In this document: piece by piece, positions 42,548 through 50,643 of the stretch
How the letters are laid out: each line of letters begins with the position of its first letter
How positions within the stretch are numbered: the stretch's first letter is position 1
Origin: JBKEDS01 sp047975545
GTDB lineage: Bacteria; Bacteroidota; Bacteroidia; Flavobacteriales; Flavobacteriaceae
Assembly: GCA_047975545.1 (NCBI GenBank)
Contig: JBKEDS010000024.1
Span: 1 to 60,231 of the forward strand
Reading direction: 5' to 3'
DNA: 60,231 nt
Position numbers and translations under genes: made by a program
The notes under the pieces: generated by a model
Database searches by the model: none
Seen by the model: the letters and a program-made list of their open reading frames with translations, nothing else
What the model was told of the DNA's origin: nothing

Positions 42548-43336
42548 CTATTGTAGGTCTATTTCTGCAACCGAATTGTCTAATGTAGCTGTTTTGTTTC
42601 CGCCTTTGGGTTCAATGGTAATGCTTATGCCCAAAGCGTTTTCGGTATAGGGTATGGCACGGAGTTCCCTATCGGTTTCGTCCAAAATACCCAAACTAAC
42701 CATTTTGCCTTGTAACTCGGCCCATATTTGGTAGCATTGTTCCTCGGGCAGTTTGGGCAGCGATACCACATCTATCATCGAGGTTTTTTCCTTCGGGTTA
42801 ATATAGGCTATGGTTTTTAGGTTTTTGGCGCGGCTGTTCCCTTGGATAATGTACTTGTAGGTTTCGGGGTCGTTAAGTTGCTTAAACTGGCGCATAATAT
42901 CGTCCAACCTTTTGTTGTTGGCCGCTATGTCGTTTCGTAAATCGTAAATTTCGTCAACAACAACTTGGTTTTCTTGGCTCAGCTTTAAGTTTTGGTTGTA
43001 AAATACATAGGTAGAACCTGCAAAAACCAAAGCGACAACACTGGCGGCAATAGAAAATTTATACCACTTTCTGTAACTTTTCTTTGTTTTTAGCGCTATA
43101 ACAGGAGCGTCGTCCAATTCGTCTAAAATATTAATTAAAACGCCCTTAGGGGCTTCAACGGCATTGATTTTAGAAACAATTTCTAAATTATCCTGTAAGC
43201 TGTCGTAGGCTTGTTGTGCTTCTGGGTATTTTGAAATATAGGACTCGACCATAACGGTTTCTTCGGTAGTGGTTTTTCCTATAAGATACTTTTCTAATAG
43301 GCCAGAATTTAAAAATGTAATTATTTTTGCATTCAT
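42548..43336 (-). CDS. Anti-sigma factor, RskA-like
   Basis: The 262-residue protein has a cytoplasmic N-terminal sigma-binding region (LEKYLIGKTTTEETVMVESY), one transmembrane helix at about 91-113, a periplasmic coiled coil and the RskA C-terminal domain (EEQCYQIWAELQGKMVSLG and SITIEPKGG). Genes of this kind hold the adjacent ECF sigma factor inactive until a periplasmic or oxidative signal is sensed. It starts 11 bases behind that sigma gene and is surely co-transcribed. Confidence 0.94.
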   Translation of the reverse strand: MNAKIITFLNSGLLEKYLIGKTTTEETVMVESYISKYPEAQQAYDSLQDNLEIVSKINAVEAPKGVLINILDELDDAPVIALKTKKSYRKWYKFSIAASVVALVFAGSTYVFYNQNLKLSQENQVVVDEIYDLRNDIAANNKRLDDIMRQFKQLNDPETYKYIIQGNSRAKNLKTIAYINPKEKTSMIDVVSLPKLPEEQCYQIWAELQGKMVSLGILDETDRELRAIPYTENALGISITIEPKGGNKTATLDNSVAEIDLQ

Positions 43337-43347
43337 GACTGTTGTAA

Positions 43348-43878
43348 TTAAGGATTGTAGATTTTTTTCAATTCGCGTAATCCAATTTTTAATCTCGACT
43401 TTATAGTACCCAGCGGCATATTTAGTTCTTCGCTGGCCTCTTGTTGGGTCATGCCTTCAAAAAAGAGGGCGTTAATAACAATTTGGTATTTTTCGTCCAA
43501 CCGTTTTAAGTGTTCTTTTATATCTAAAACGTCTTGGTTTAATTCGTTCGATGTTATTTTATATACGGAAGAAGTTTCGATTTGGACTTCGTTGGTGTTT
43601 TTGTTTTTTAAGGCCCTAACCTTGTCTATTGCAGTATTGTAGGTTATGCGGTATAGCCATGTAAACAGCTTGGCCTTGGCGGGTTCGTATTTGTTGGCAT
43701 AGCGCCAAATTTTAACAAAACTTTCCTGAAGGACGTCCTGGGCCACATCGTCGTCCGTAATTATTTTTTTAATAACCCCGTACAGCGCATCGGCGTAATT
43801 ATCGTAAAGCAGGGTGATGGCTTTTTTGTCGCCCCGCTCTAATAATCCTACAATTTCTTTTTCAATTGGTGCTATCAA
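43348..43878 (-). CDS. ECF RNA polymerase sigma factor (SigK-like)
   Basis: A 176-residue ECF sigma factor with region 2 (AITLLYDNYADALYGVIKK, QDVLQESFVKIWRYANKY) and region 4 (ALFFEGMTQQEASEELNMPL, GTIKSRLKIGLRELKK). It is paired with the RskA-like anti-sigma gene downstream. The assigned start is TTG at 43878; no ATG gives a better family N-terminus. The regulon cannot be inferred. Confidence 0.94.
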   Translation of the reverse strand: MIAPIEKEIVGLLERGDKKAITLLYDNYADALYGVIKKIITDDDVAQDVLQESFVKIWRYANKYEPAKAKLFTWLYRITYNTAIDKVRALKNKNTNEVQIETSSVYKITSNELNQDVLDIKEHLKRLDEKYQIVINALFFEGMTQQEASEELNMPLGTIKSRLKIGLRELKKIYNP

Positions 43879-43944
43879 TGTAATACTGTTGCTTTTAAAA
43901 TATTAGCTTTTTAAACGGTAAAGTTAGGAATTTCTTTTATTAGA

Positions 43945-44958
43945 TTAAATAATGTTTACTTCGGCTTCAATAAAAATACCGAACAACCGTTTTACGGTAT
44001 GCTGTATTAATGTTGAAAGGTTTAAAATATCTTCACCTTTGGCACCGCCGTAATTAACCAAAACCAAGGCTTGTTTTTGGTGTACGCCGTATTGCCCAAA
44101 ACGTTTGCCCTTAAACCCGGCTTTTTCTATAAGCCATCCGGCCGGGATTTTTACTTCGGCTTCCGATATGGGGTAATGGGGCATATCGTTAAAATTTTCC
44201 AATAATTTGGTGTAAAGCGTCTTGCTGATTACGGGGTTTTTAAAAAAACTGCCGCTGTTGCCAATAATTTTTGGGTTGGGTAATTTGCTTTCGCGAATGG
44301 CTATAACAGCTTGGGAAATAGCTTGAATAGAAGGGTTTTCTATTTCCATAATTTTTAATTGGTCGGTAATAGCGCCATAAGCTATACGCAAATTATGGTT
44401 GCGTTTGGTTAGTTTAAAGGTAACGCTTGTAATAATGTACTGCCCTTTGGCATTTTGTTTGAAAACGGAATTGCGGTAGCCAAAGTTGCAATCGGTGTTG
44501 TTGAAAACGGTTGTTGTTTTTTGTGTTACCGAAATGGCTTCGCAGGAATAAAATACATCTTTAAGCTCTACGCCGTAAGCGCCAATATTTTGTATGGGTG
44601 CGGTACCTACGTTTCCGGGTATAAGCGATAGGTTTTCCACACCGCCAAAATTGTGGGCAATACACCACAGTACAAATTCGTGCCAGTTTTCGCCGGCATT
44701 GGCTTTTACGAGGACATGGTCGTCGTTTTCGGAAACGATTTCAATGCCTTTTATGTTAATATGAATAACAAGGCCGTTAAAGTCCTTGGTAAGCAGCATG
44801 TTGCTGCCGCCGCCCAAAATAAGCGTATTGCTGTTTTGGTGTTGGGTTAAAACCGTTTTTAGTTCGTCTACGCTTGAAACCAAAACATACTGGCTGGCCT
44901 TAGCGTCCATGCCAAAGGTGTTAAAGGGTTTTAACGGTATGTTTTCTTGAATTTGCAC
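43945..44958 (-). CDS. murB: UDP-N-acetylenolpyruvoylglucosamine reductase
   Basis: MurB reduces the enolpyruvyl group to give UDP-N-acetylmuramic acid in peptidoglycan synthesis, using FAD and NADPH. The 337-residue protein is of the longer type I length. FAD-binding segments LILGGGSNMLLTKDF and SLIPGNVGTAPIQNIGAYGVE are clear, and GNSGSFFKNPV holds the catalytic serine. The start is GTG at 44958, whose first base is the last base of the aminotransferase stop (TAGTG), so translation is coupled. Confidence 0.96.
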   Translation of the reverse strand: MQIQENIPLKPFNTFGMDAKASQYVLVSSVDELKTVLTQHQNSNTLILGGGSNMLLTKDFNGLVIHINIKGIEIVSENDDHVLVKANAGENWHEFVLWCIAHNFGGVENLSLIPGNVGTAPIQNIGAYGVELKDVFYSCEAISVTQKTTTVFNNTDCNFGYRNSVFKQNAKGQYIITSVTFKLTKRNHNLRIAYGAITDQLKIMEIENPSIQAISQAVIAIRESKLPNPKIIGNSGSFFKNPVISKTLYTKLLENFNDMPHYPISEAEVKIPAGWLIEKAGFKGKRFGQYGVHQKQALVLVNYGGAKGEDILNLSTLIQHTVKRLFGIFIEAEVNII

Positions 44959-46148
44959 TAATCTTTATAAACTTTTAGGGCTTCCTTTAAAATGTTTACG
45001 GCTTTAACCAAGCGTTCTTTATTAAGTACGTAAGCAATGCGTACTTGGTTTAGTCCAAGGCCGGGAGTGGAGTAAAATCCGCCTGCGGGCGCAACCATAA
45101 CGGTTTCGCCATTAACGTCAAAATGTTCCAAAAGCCATTGTGCAAAACGGTCGGAGTTTTTTATGGGAAGCTCGGCAATACAGTAAAAAGCACCTTTTGG
45201 GGTGCCTACCTTAACGCCTTCAATGTTTTGTAATTCTTTAATTAGGGTATTGCGCCTGTCCACATATTCGGCAATAACATTGTCGAAATAACTTTGTGGC
45301 GTGTCCAAGGCCGCTTCACTGGCTATTTGGGCATAGGTTGGCGGGCTTAATCGTGCTTGGGCAAACTTTAGTACCGTTTGCAGTACCGTTTTGTTTTTGG
45401 ATACCAAACAGCCTACCCTGGCCCCGCACATGCTGTACCGTTTGGAAACCGAATCGATAATAATAGTATGTTGGTCTATACCTTCCAACTGCATGATGGA
45501 AAAGTGCTTATGCCCATCGTAAACAAATTCGCGGTAAACTTCGTCGGCAATTAAAAACAAATCGTGTTTTTTGGCAATGTCGCCCAGTTTTTTTATTTCG
45601 TCTTCGGAATATAAATACCCCGTGGGATTGCCTGGGTTGCAAATAAGAATGGCCTTCGTTTTTGGGGTTATCAAGTTTTCAAAGGTTTCTATCGGGGGCA
45701 ATGCAAAATTATTATCTATCGTGCAAACGGCCGGAACCACGTTAACGCCCGTTGCGGTTGAAAACGCAATGTAGTTGGCGTAAAAGGGTTCGGCTACAAT
45801 AACCTCGTCGCCCGGATCCATGATGCTGCTAAACAAAAAAATCAGGGCCTCGCTGGCACCCGTAGTTACCACTATATCGGTAGGGCGTATGTTTATGCCG
45901 TAAGTTTTGTAATAGGCGGCCAATTTTGTCCGGTAAGCCTCCGAGCCTTCGGAGCGGGAATAGGACAGTATTTCTATTGTATTGTTTTTTACCGCCTCCA
46001 AAGCTACTTCGGGTGTTTTTATATCGGGTTGGCCAATGTTTAAGTAGTAAATATTTTTTCCTTCCTTAGCAGCCTGCTCGGCATAAGGTACTAATTTTCT
46101 TATAGGCGATTCGGGCATTAACAGCCCTTTTTTTGAAATAGTCGGCAT
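44958..46148 (-). CDS. Pyridoxal-phosphate-dependent aminotransferase (aspartate aminotransferase-like, class I/II)
   Basis: A 396-residue fold-type I aminotransferase. Lys236 in SVSKRYSMCGARVG should bind the cofactor; NPGNPTGYLYS and the aspartate in LIADEVYREF hold the pyridine ring and phosphate, and the C-terminal arginine that binds the substrate carboxylate is in NQVRIAYV. Specificity (aspartate, aromatic or branched-chain) is not readable. It is coupled by a one-base overlap to murB downstream. Confidence 0.92.
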   Translation of the reverse strand: MPTISKKGLLMPESPIRKLVPYAEQAAKEGKNIYYLNIGQPDIKTPEVALEAVKNNTIEILSYSRSEGSEAYRTKLAAYYKTYGINIRPTDIVVTTGASEALIFLFSSIMDPGDEVIVAEPFYANYIAFSTATGVNVVPAVCTIDNNFALPPIETFENLITPKTKAILICNPGNPTGYLYSEDEIKKLGDIAKKHDLFLIADEVYREFVYDGHKHFSIMQLEGIDQHTIIIDSVSKRYSMCGARVGCLVSKNKTVLQTVLKFAQARLSPPTYAQIASEAALDTPQSYFDNVIAEYVDRRNTLIKELQNIEGVKVGTPKGAFYCIAELPIKNSDRFAQWLLEHFDVNGETVMVAPAGGFYSTPGLGLNQVRIAYVLNKERLVKAVNILKEALKVYKD

Positions 46149-46496
46149 TTTTTTAACGATAAAGGCGCAAAGTTGAGAAAATTATCCCAAACTTTAATGA
46201 AGTGGTTTGAACTTTTTGTGTTTAGGCGAAAATTAGGCGTTTTTTGGCTATTTGAAAACTTTTTTGAACTGCATAGCAAGGCTACGGAGTAAGAAAAAGG
46301 TGAAAAAGAGCCGAAAAAGGACAATTTTTTAGCAAACAGAAAAAGTTTAAACCATTTCAATAACAGCCATCTAAAAATAAAATAGGATTTTAAAAAGATT
46401 TTTAGCTAAACCCGTTTCTTTTACAATAAAACGGGTTTATAAACAACAAAGCCGAGAATATCTCGGCTTCGCTTAATTTTAAATATGTTATTTTTT
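46149..46496. other. Intergenic region with two hairpins between the aminotransferase and DUF1573 genes
   Basis: Starting from the aminotransferase side, 46149-46260 holds its leader with an ACTTTG word (minus strand) resembling half a minus-7 box. At 46407-46417 and 46429-46439 an 11-base perfect stem with an 11-base loop is present, and at 46449-46469 a nine-base stem with a three-base loop. No convincing gene is seen; an open frame at 46118-46360 on the minus strand overlaps the aminotransferase and is rejected. Confidence 0.5.
46449..46469 (-). terminator. Hairpin terminator of the DUF1573 gene
   Basis: The stem aagccgaga/tctcggctt (46449-46457 and 46461-46469) with a three-base loop is followed on the minus strand by a T-rich stretch. 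A second hairpin at 46407-46439 reinforces it. Confidence 0.7.
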
Positions 46497-46922
46497 TTAC
46501 TGTTGCATTACGCTTTTATCTTGTTTGTCAAGAACATTGGCGTTTTTCGAGTCTATAACCTCGCCTTTAATTTTTAAGGCAACCGTTGGGGTGTCGGCAT
46601 TGGAAATTACGGTAATGGTTTTTCTAATGGGGCTTACGCGGTTGGTGTCGTACTTCACTTCTATTTCGCCTGTTTTTCCCGGTAAAATAGGCCCTTCGGG
46701 TTTTTTGGGGATAGTACAGCCACAACTGGACGATACTTGCGAAATAATAAGTGGTGCGTCGCCGGTATTGGTAAACTCGAAAGTACGAATGCCATTGGCG
46801 CCTTTTTCAATCGTACCGTAATCTACCGTAGTGTCCTTAAACTCTATCTTGGCTGTTTTTTCCTGTGCACTTACCGAAAAACTCAGTAATCCGATAAATA
46901 AAATTGTAATTAAATGTTTCAT
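46497..46922 (-). CDS. DUF1573 domain protein (secreted)
   Basis: The ATG at 46922 gives 141 residues with a signal peptide MKHLITILFIGLLSFSVSAQ. The mature part has an immunoglobulin-like DUF1573 pattern: DTTVDYGTIEKGANGIRTFEFTN split around the conserved SSCGCTIPKKP and PGKTGEIEVKYDT. The double-cysteine motif SCGCT is the family hallmark. Function is unknown; the domain is widespread in Bacteroidota periplasms. The full promoter at 46996-47025 and the terminator behind it make it a single-gene unit. Confidence 0.92.
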   Translation of the reverse strand: MKHLITILFIGLLSFSVSAQEKTAKIEFKDTTVDYGTIEKGANGIRTFEFTNTGDAPLIISQVSSSCGCTIPKKPEGPILPGKTGEIEVKYDTNRVSPIRKTITVISNADTPTVALKIKGEVIDSKNANVLDKQDKSVMQQ

Positions 46923-46995
46923 GGTTTTCTTAGGTTTTGTTTGAACCAAATTTTTTTTGGCTGTTAAATTGTGTTTTGAACATCAATACAAACAT

Positions 46996-47025
46996 CAAAC
47001 ATACTCACTTTTTAGCATTTGGCAA
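46996..47025 (-). promoter_or_regulatory. Promoter of the DUF1573 gene (TTG-N19-TATGTTTG)
   Basis: On the minus strand TTG at 47025-47023, 19 bases, then TATGTTTG ending at 46996. It is an exact fit to the Bacteroidota consensus and leaves a leader of about 70 bases before the ATG at 46922. Confidence 0.65.
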
Positions 47026-47166
47026 AACTAAATTAGGTGTACGGTATGTTAAATATTGAAATGAACTTTATAAAAAACACCTAATTTCTTCACTTAAAAC
47101 GTGCTTTCAGTGCTATTGGTCTTAATTTTTTTAATTCTGCACATTTCACAACAAAAGAAATATAAG

Positions 47167-47174
47167 TACTTTTG
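47167..47174 (+). promoter_or_regulatory. Minus-7-type element TACTTTTG upstream of valS
   Basis: Exact TAnnTTTG match 31 bases upstream of the valS ATG. No TTG at the usual distance, so only half of a promoter is supported. Confidence 0.4.
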
Positions 47175-47204
47175 CGTTTCAATATTCAAAAACTATTCCA
47201 AAGT

Positions 47205-49886
47205 ATGCAAGTGCCTTCAAAATATAATGCAAATCAGGTAGAACAAAAATGGTACAACTACTGGATGGAACACAATTATTTCCATTCCAAGCCCGATAAC
47301 AGGGAGCCATATACTATTGTAATACCACCGCCCAACGTAACGGGCGTGCTGCATATGGGGCATATGCTTAACAATACTATCCAAGACGTTTTAATACGGC
47401 GTGCCAGGTTGCAGGGCAAAAATGCCTGTTGGGTACCCGGTACCGACCATGCCTCGATTGCTACCGAGGCCAAAGTTGTTGCCAAACTAAAGGAACAGGG
47501 CATAGATAAAAATGATTTGTCGCGCGACGAATTTTTAAAACACGCTTGGAATTGGACCCATGAGTACGGTGGCGTTATTTTGGAGCAACTTAAAAAACTG
47601 GGCTGTTCCTGCGATTGGGACCGAACTAAGTTTACCATGGACGCCGATATGAGCGAGGCCGTAATAAAGGTATTTGTCGATTTGTACAACAAAGGCTATA
47701 TCTATCGAGGCTACCGCATGGTAAATTGGGACCCCGAAGCCAAAACAACCCTGTCGGACGAAGAGGTTATTTACGAAGAAAAACAGGGGAATTTGTATTA
47801 TTTAAAATATAAAGTAGTAAACGCTGATGGCTCCCTTCCTTCGGAGGGGTTGGGGGAGGCTCTTACCATTGCCACCACACGCCCCGAAACCATTTTTGGC
47901 GATACTGCCATTTGTATAAACCCGAATGATGAGCGTTTTGCCCATTTAAAAGGCAAAAAAGCCATTGTACCTATTTGCAACCGGGTTGTACCGATTATAG
48001 AGGACGAATACGTCGATGTGGAATTTGGTACGGGCTGCCTAAAGGTAACGCCCGCACACGACGAAAACGATAAAATGCTGGGCGATAAGCACAATTTGGA
48101 AGTTGTCGATATTTTTAACGACAATGCAACGTTAAACAGTTACGGCCTGCATTATGCGGGACAGGACCGTTTTGAGGTACGTAAGGCTATTGCCAGGGAA
48201 TTAGAAGAAAAAGGCGTTTTAATAAAAGTTGAAACCCATATTAATAAGGTAGGAACATCCGAGCGTACAAAGGCCGTTATCGAGCCCCGGTTAAGCGACC
48301 AATGGTTTTTAAAAATGGAAGAACTGGTAAAACCCGCCATACAAGCGGTTTTGGGCGATAACCCCGATGTTAAGCTGTTCCCTAAAAAATTTGAAAACAC
48401 TTACCGCCATTGGATGGAAAACATTCGCGATTGGAATATTTCCCGCCAATTGCTTTGGGGGCAACAAATTCCGGCGTACTACTATGGCGACGGAAAAGCC
48501 GATTTTGTAGTAGCCGAAACCATTGAGGAAGCCGTAACCTTGGCAAATAAAAAATGTAGTGTTGCTTCGAGCGAAGTCGAGAAGCCTTTTACAAAAGAGG
48601 ACCTCCGCCAAGACACCGATGCCTTGGACACATGGTTTTCGTCGTGGTTGTGGCCCATGAGCGTGTTCGATGGCATTCGCAACCCCGATAATCCCGAAAT
48701 TAACTATTATTACCCGACCAACGATTTGGTAACGGGGCCCGATATTTTATTTTTCTGGGTAGCCCGTATGATTATTGCCGGGTACGAGTACAAAGGCGAA
48801 AAACCTTTTGAAAACGTATACCTAACCGGATTGGTGCGCGACAAGCAACGCCGTAAAATGAGCAAGTCGTTGGGCAATTCGCCCGACGCCCTAAAACTTA
48901 TTGAAGAGTATAGTGCCGACGGCGTTCGCGTGGGATTACTACTAAGCAGCGCCGCCGGAAACGATTTGTTGTTCGACGAGGCATTGTGCCAACAAGGCAA
49001 AGGCTTTGGCAATAAAATATGGAACGCCTACCGTTTGGTTAACGGTTGGGAAATAAACAATACCATTGCGCAGCCCGAATCCAGTAAAATAGCCTTGGAA
49101 TGGTATGCTTCTAAATTTCAAAAAGCGTTGGTTGAAATTAACGACCACTTTAGTAAATACCGATTAAGCGATGCCTTAATGACTATTTACAAGCTAATTA
49201 TGGACGATTTTTCGTCGTGGTTGTTGGAAATCGTAAAACCGGCCTACCAAAAGCCTGTCGATGCAATAACACACAAGGCATTAATTGCGGCTTTTGAAGA
49301 TAATTTAAAAATACTGCACCCGTTTATGCCTTTCCTTACCGAGGATATTTGGCATTATATAGCCAAGCGTTCGCCTGAGGAGGCTTTGATAGTTGCCAAA
49401 TGGCCCGAGCAAAAACCAATTAACGAAGCCCTAATTTCCGAATTCGATTTTGCTTCCGAGGTTGTTTCGGGTATCAGGACAATTAGGAAAGAAAAAAATA
49501 TAGCTTTTAAAGAAAGTGTTAACCTTTCGGTAATTAATAATGAAAGTGTAGCAAAAACCTTCGATACCGTTATTGCCAAATTAGGAAATATTGAAACCCT
49601 TTCTTATGTAGCCGAGACTTTGGAAGGTGCATTAACCTTCCGCATAAAATCCAACGAGTATTTTGTGCCTATGTCCGGCGCTATCGATATTGAATCCGAA
49701 ATAGAAAAGCTAACCGAAGAATTAGCATATACCGAAGGCTTTTTAAAATCGGTACAGCAAAAACTATCCAACGAGCGTTTTGTAAACAATGCACCCGAAC
49801 AGGTCGTGGCGGTTGAAAAGAAAAAAGAAGCCGATGCCTTGGCTAAAATTGAAACGTTGAAAGCCAGTTTAGCAAGTTTGAAATAG
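47205..49886 (+). CDS. valS: Valine--tRNA ligase
   Basis: The 893-residue protein charges tRNA-Val. The ATG at 47205 gives MQVPSKYNANQVEQKWYNYW, the normal N-terminus. The class I signatures are PPPNVTGVLHMGHM (HIGH equivalent at 50-53) and RRKMSKSLGN. The editing domain and the C-terminal coiled-coil arm (from about 820 to the end), which contacts tRNA, are present. Two short in-frame segments, residues 209-219 (GSLPSEGLGEA) and 454-461 (ASSEVEKP), are encoded by sequences that look like flavobacterial intergenic repeats and seem additional to the usual ValRS. A TACTTTTG box lies at 47167-47174. Confidence 0.97.
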   Translation: MQVPSKYNANQVEQKWYNYWMEHNYFHSKPDNREPYTIVIPPPNVTGVLHMGHMLNNTIQDVLIRRARLQGKNACWVPGTDHASIATEAKVVAKLKEQGIDKNDLSRDEFLKHAWNWTHEYGGVILEQLKKLGCSCDWDRTKFTMDADMSEAVIKVFVDLYNKGYIYRGYRMVNWDPEAKTTLSDEEVIYEEKQGNLYYLKYKVVNADGSLPSEGLGEALTIATTRPETIFGDTAICINPNDERFAHLKGKKAIVPICNRVVPIIEDEYVDVEFGTGCLKVTPAHDENDKMLGDKHNLEVVDIFNDNATLNSYGLHYAGQDRFEVRKAIARELEEKGVLIKVETHINKVGTSERTKAVIEPRLSDQWFLKMEELVKPAIQAVLGDNPDVKLFPKKFENTYRHWMENIRDWNISRQLLWGQQIPAYYYGDGKADFVVAETIEEAVTLANKKCSVASSEVEKPFTKEDLRQDTDALDTWFSSWLWPMSVFDGIRNPDNPEINYYYPTNDLVTGPDILFFWVARMIIAGYEYKGEKPFENVYLTGLVRDKQRRKMSKSLGNSPDALKLIEEYSADGVRVGLLLSSAAGNDLLFDEALCQQGKGFGNKIWNAYRLVNGWEINNTIAQPESSKIALEWYASKFQKALVEINDHFSKYRLSDALMTIYKLIMDDFSSWLLEIVKPAYQKPVDAITHKALIAAFEDNLKILHPFMPFLTEDIWHYIAKRSPEEALIVAKWPEQKPINEALISEFDFASEVVSGIRTIRKEKNIAFKESVNLSVINNESVAKTFDTVIAKLGNIETLSYVAETLEGALTFRIKSNEYFVPMSGAIDIESEIEKLTEELAYTEGFLKSVQQKLSNERFVNNAPEQVVAVEKKKEADALAKIETLKASLASLK
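47829..47864 (+). repeat. Repeat-like, self-complementary insertion inside valS (first)
   Basis: The 36 bases at 47829-47864 contain ctccc...gggag and ccttc...ggagg self-complementary words, and match in style the dispersed intergenic flavobacterial sequence with a Cggaggggttggggg core. The reading frame of valS passes through as residues 209-220. The codons used (tcc, ctt, cct, tcg, gag, ggg, ttg, ggg) are unlike the rest of the gene. Confidence 0.55.
48564..48586 (+). repeat. Repeat-like insertion inside valS (second)
   Basis: The 22-base word from 48564 starts gcttcgagcgaagtcgagaa and closes with gc, containing the palindrome cttcgagcgaag and outer gcttc/gaagc arms. The core tcgagcgaagtcgaga resembles a dispersed flavobacterial repeat. 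It is read in frame as residues 454-461. Confidence 0.5.
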
Positions 49887-50043
49887 TAAGGTTGCCTCTA
49901 TAAACTATTGGCTTGTCAACCCTGAAACTTCGTATGGAAATGGCTTGGTCGTCGTGTATCCTTTTCGTGATGACGTCTTTGCGACGACAACGGAGGAAGC
50001 AATCTTATCCGTCAATTTTGGTTGATATAACACTATATGTTTT
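49887..50043. other. Intergenic region with remnants of a dispersed repeat
   Basis: Between the convergent valS and outer-membrane-protein genes. It holds tggtcgtcgtg near 49947 and its near complement gcgacgacaa near 49981, and gaggaagcaatc, related to the gattgcttc word in the gap at 28968. No gene and no clear terminator are visible. Confidence 0.35.
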
Positions 50044-50583
50044 TTAAAACAACCGATAGGCAAAATTAATTTTTGCCGTAGGGATTAGCGAGCCATCGTT
50101 AAAATCGTAATCCTGTATGTAGCCCAATCCAATATGGGTACTAAATAAAAACTTGCCGCCAAGGCTCCGTTGTATGCCCCAGTGTATTTCGGTAAGCAAA
50201 GCGCTGCTAAGTTGATAGTGTTTTGTGTTACCAAAGCTGTATTTGGTTTGTAACCCGATATAATTGCCGGAATTATTGTTGGTGTTTTTTCCTTTGGTGC
50301 TTCTTTTGTTTATGTTGTACATATACTTTACTTCCGATTTAAAGTAGGGTACGGGTTTTGCTAAATCAAAGGTGAATTCGGCATCGCTGCCATGGCTGTT
50401 CATGCCCATGCCAATTCCAAAATTGTTTTCCCATAAAAATTTGTTGGAAAGGGGTAAGGCATAGCTTAAATCAAGGCCGTGGAAGCCAAGGTTTATTTTT
50501 GCAGCATTGTTTAAGTTGTTTGTGTTTTGGGCGTTTAACGCAAATGTTAAGGACAAAAGGATTAGGAAGAAAATTTTTTTCAT
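50044..50583 (-). CDS. Small outer-membrane beta-barrel-like protein
   Basis: From the ATG at 50583 the gene encodes 179 residues with a signal peptide MKKIFFLILLSLTFALNAQ. The remainder alternates polar and hydrophobic residues and ends with a strand closing in Phe (AKINFAYRLF), as expected for an eight-strand outer-membrane barrel. I cannot name the family. It follows the LETM1-related gene on the same strand after 60 bases. Confidence 0.75.
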   Translation of the reverse strand: MKKIFFLILLSLTFALNAQNTNNLNNAAKINLGFHGLDLSYALPLSNKFLWENNFGIGMGMNSHGSDAEFTFDLAKPVPYFKSEVKYMYNINKRSTKGKNTNNNSGNYIGLQTKYSFGNTKHYQLSSALLTEIHWGIQRSLGGKFLFSTHIGLGYIQDYDFNDGSLIPTAKINFAYRLF

Positions 50584-50643
50584 TGTTCGTAGTAATTTTT
50601 GACAGGATAAAAGTATAAAAAAAGTTTTTTCCCACAATGTTTT

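Noticed and set aside
46118..46360. 80-codon open frame on the minus strand upstream of the aminotransferase
   Set aside because: It overlaps the aminotransferase start in another frame, has a Phe/Ser/Lys-rich composition typical of AT-rich leader DNA, and no recognisable motif.
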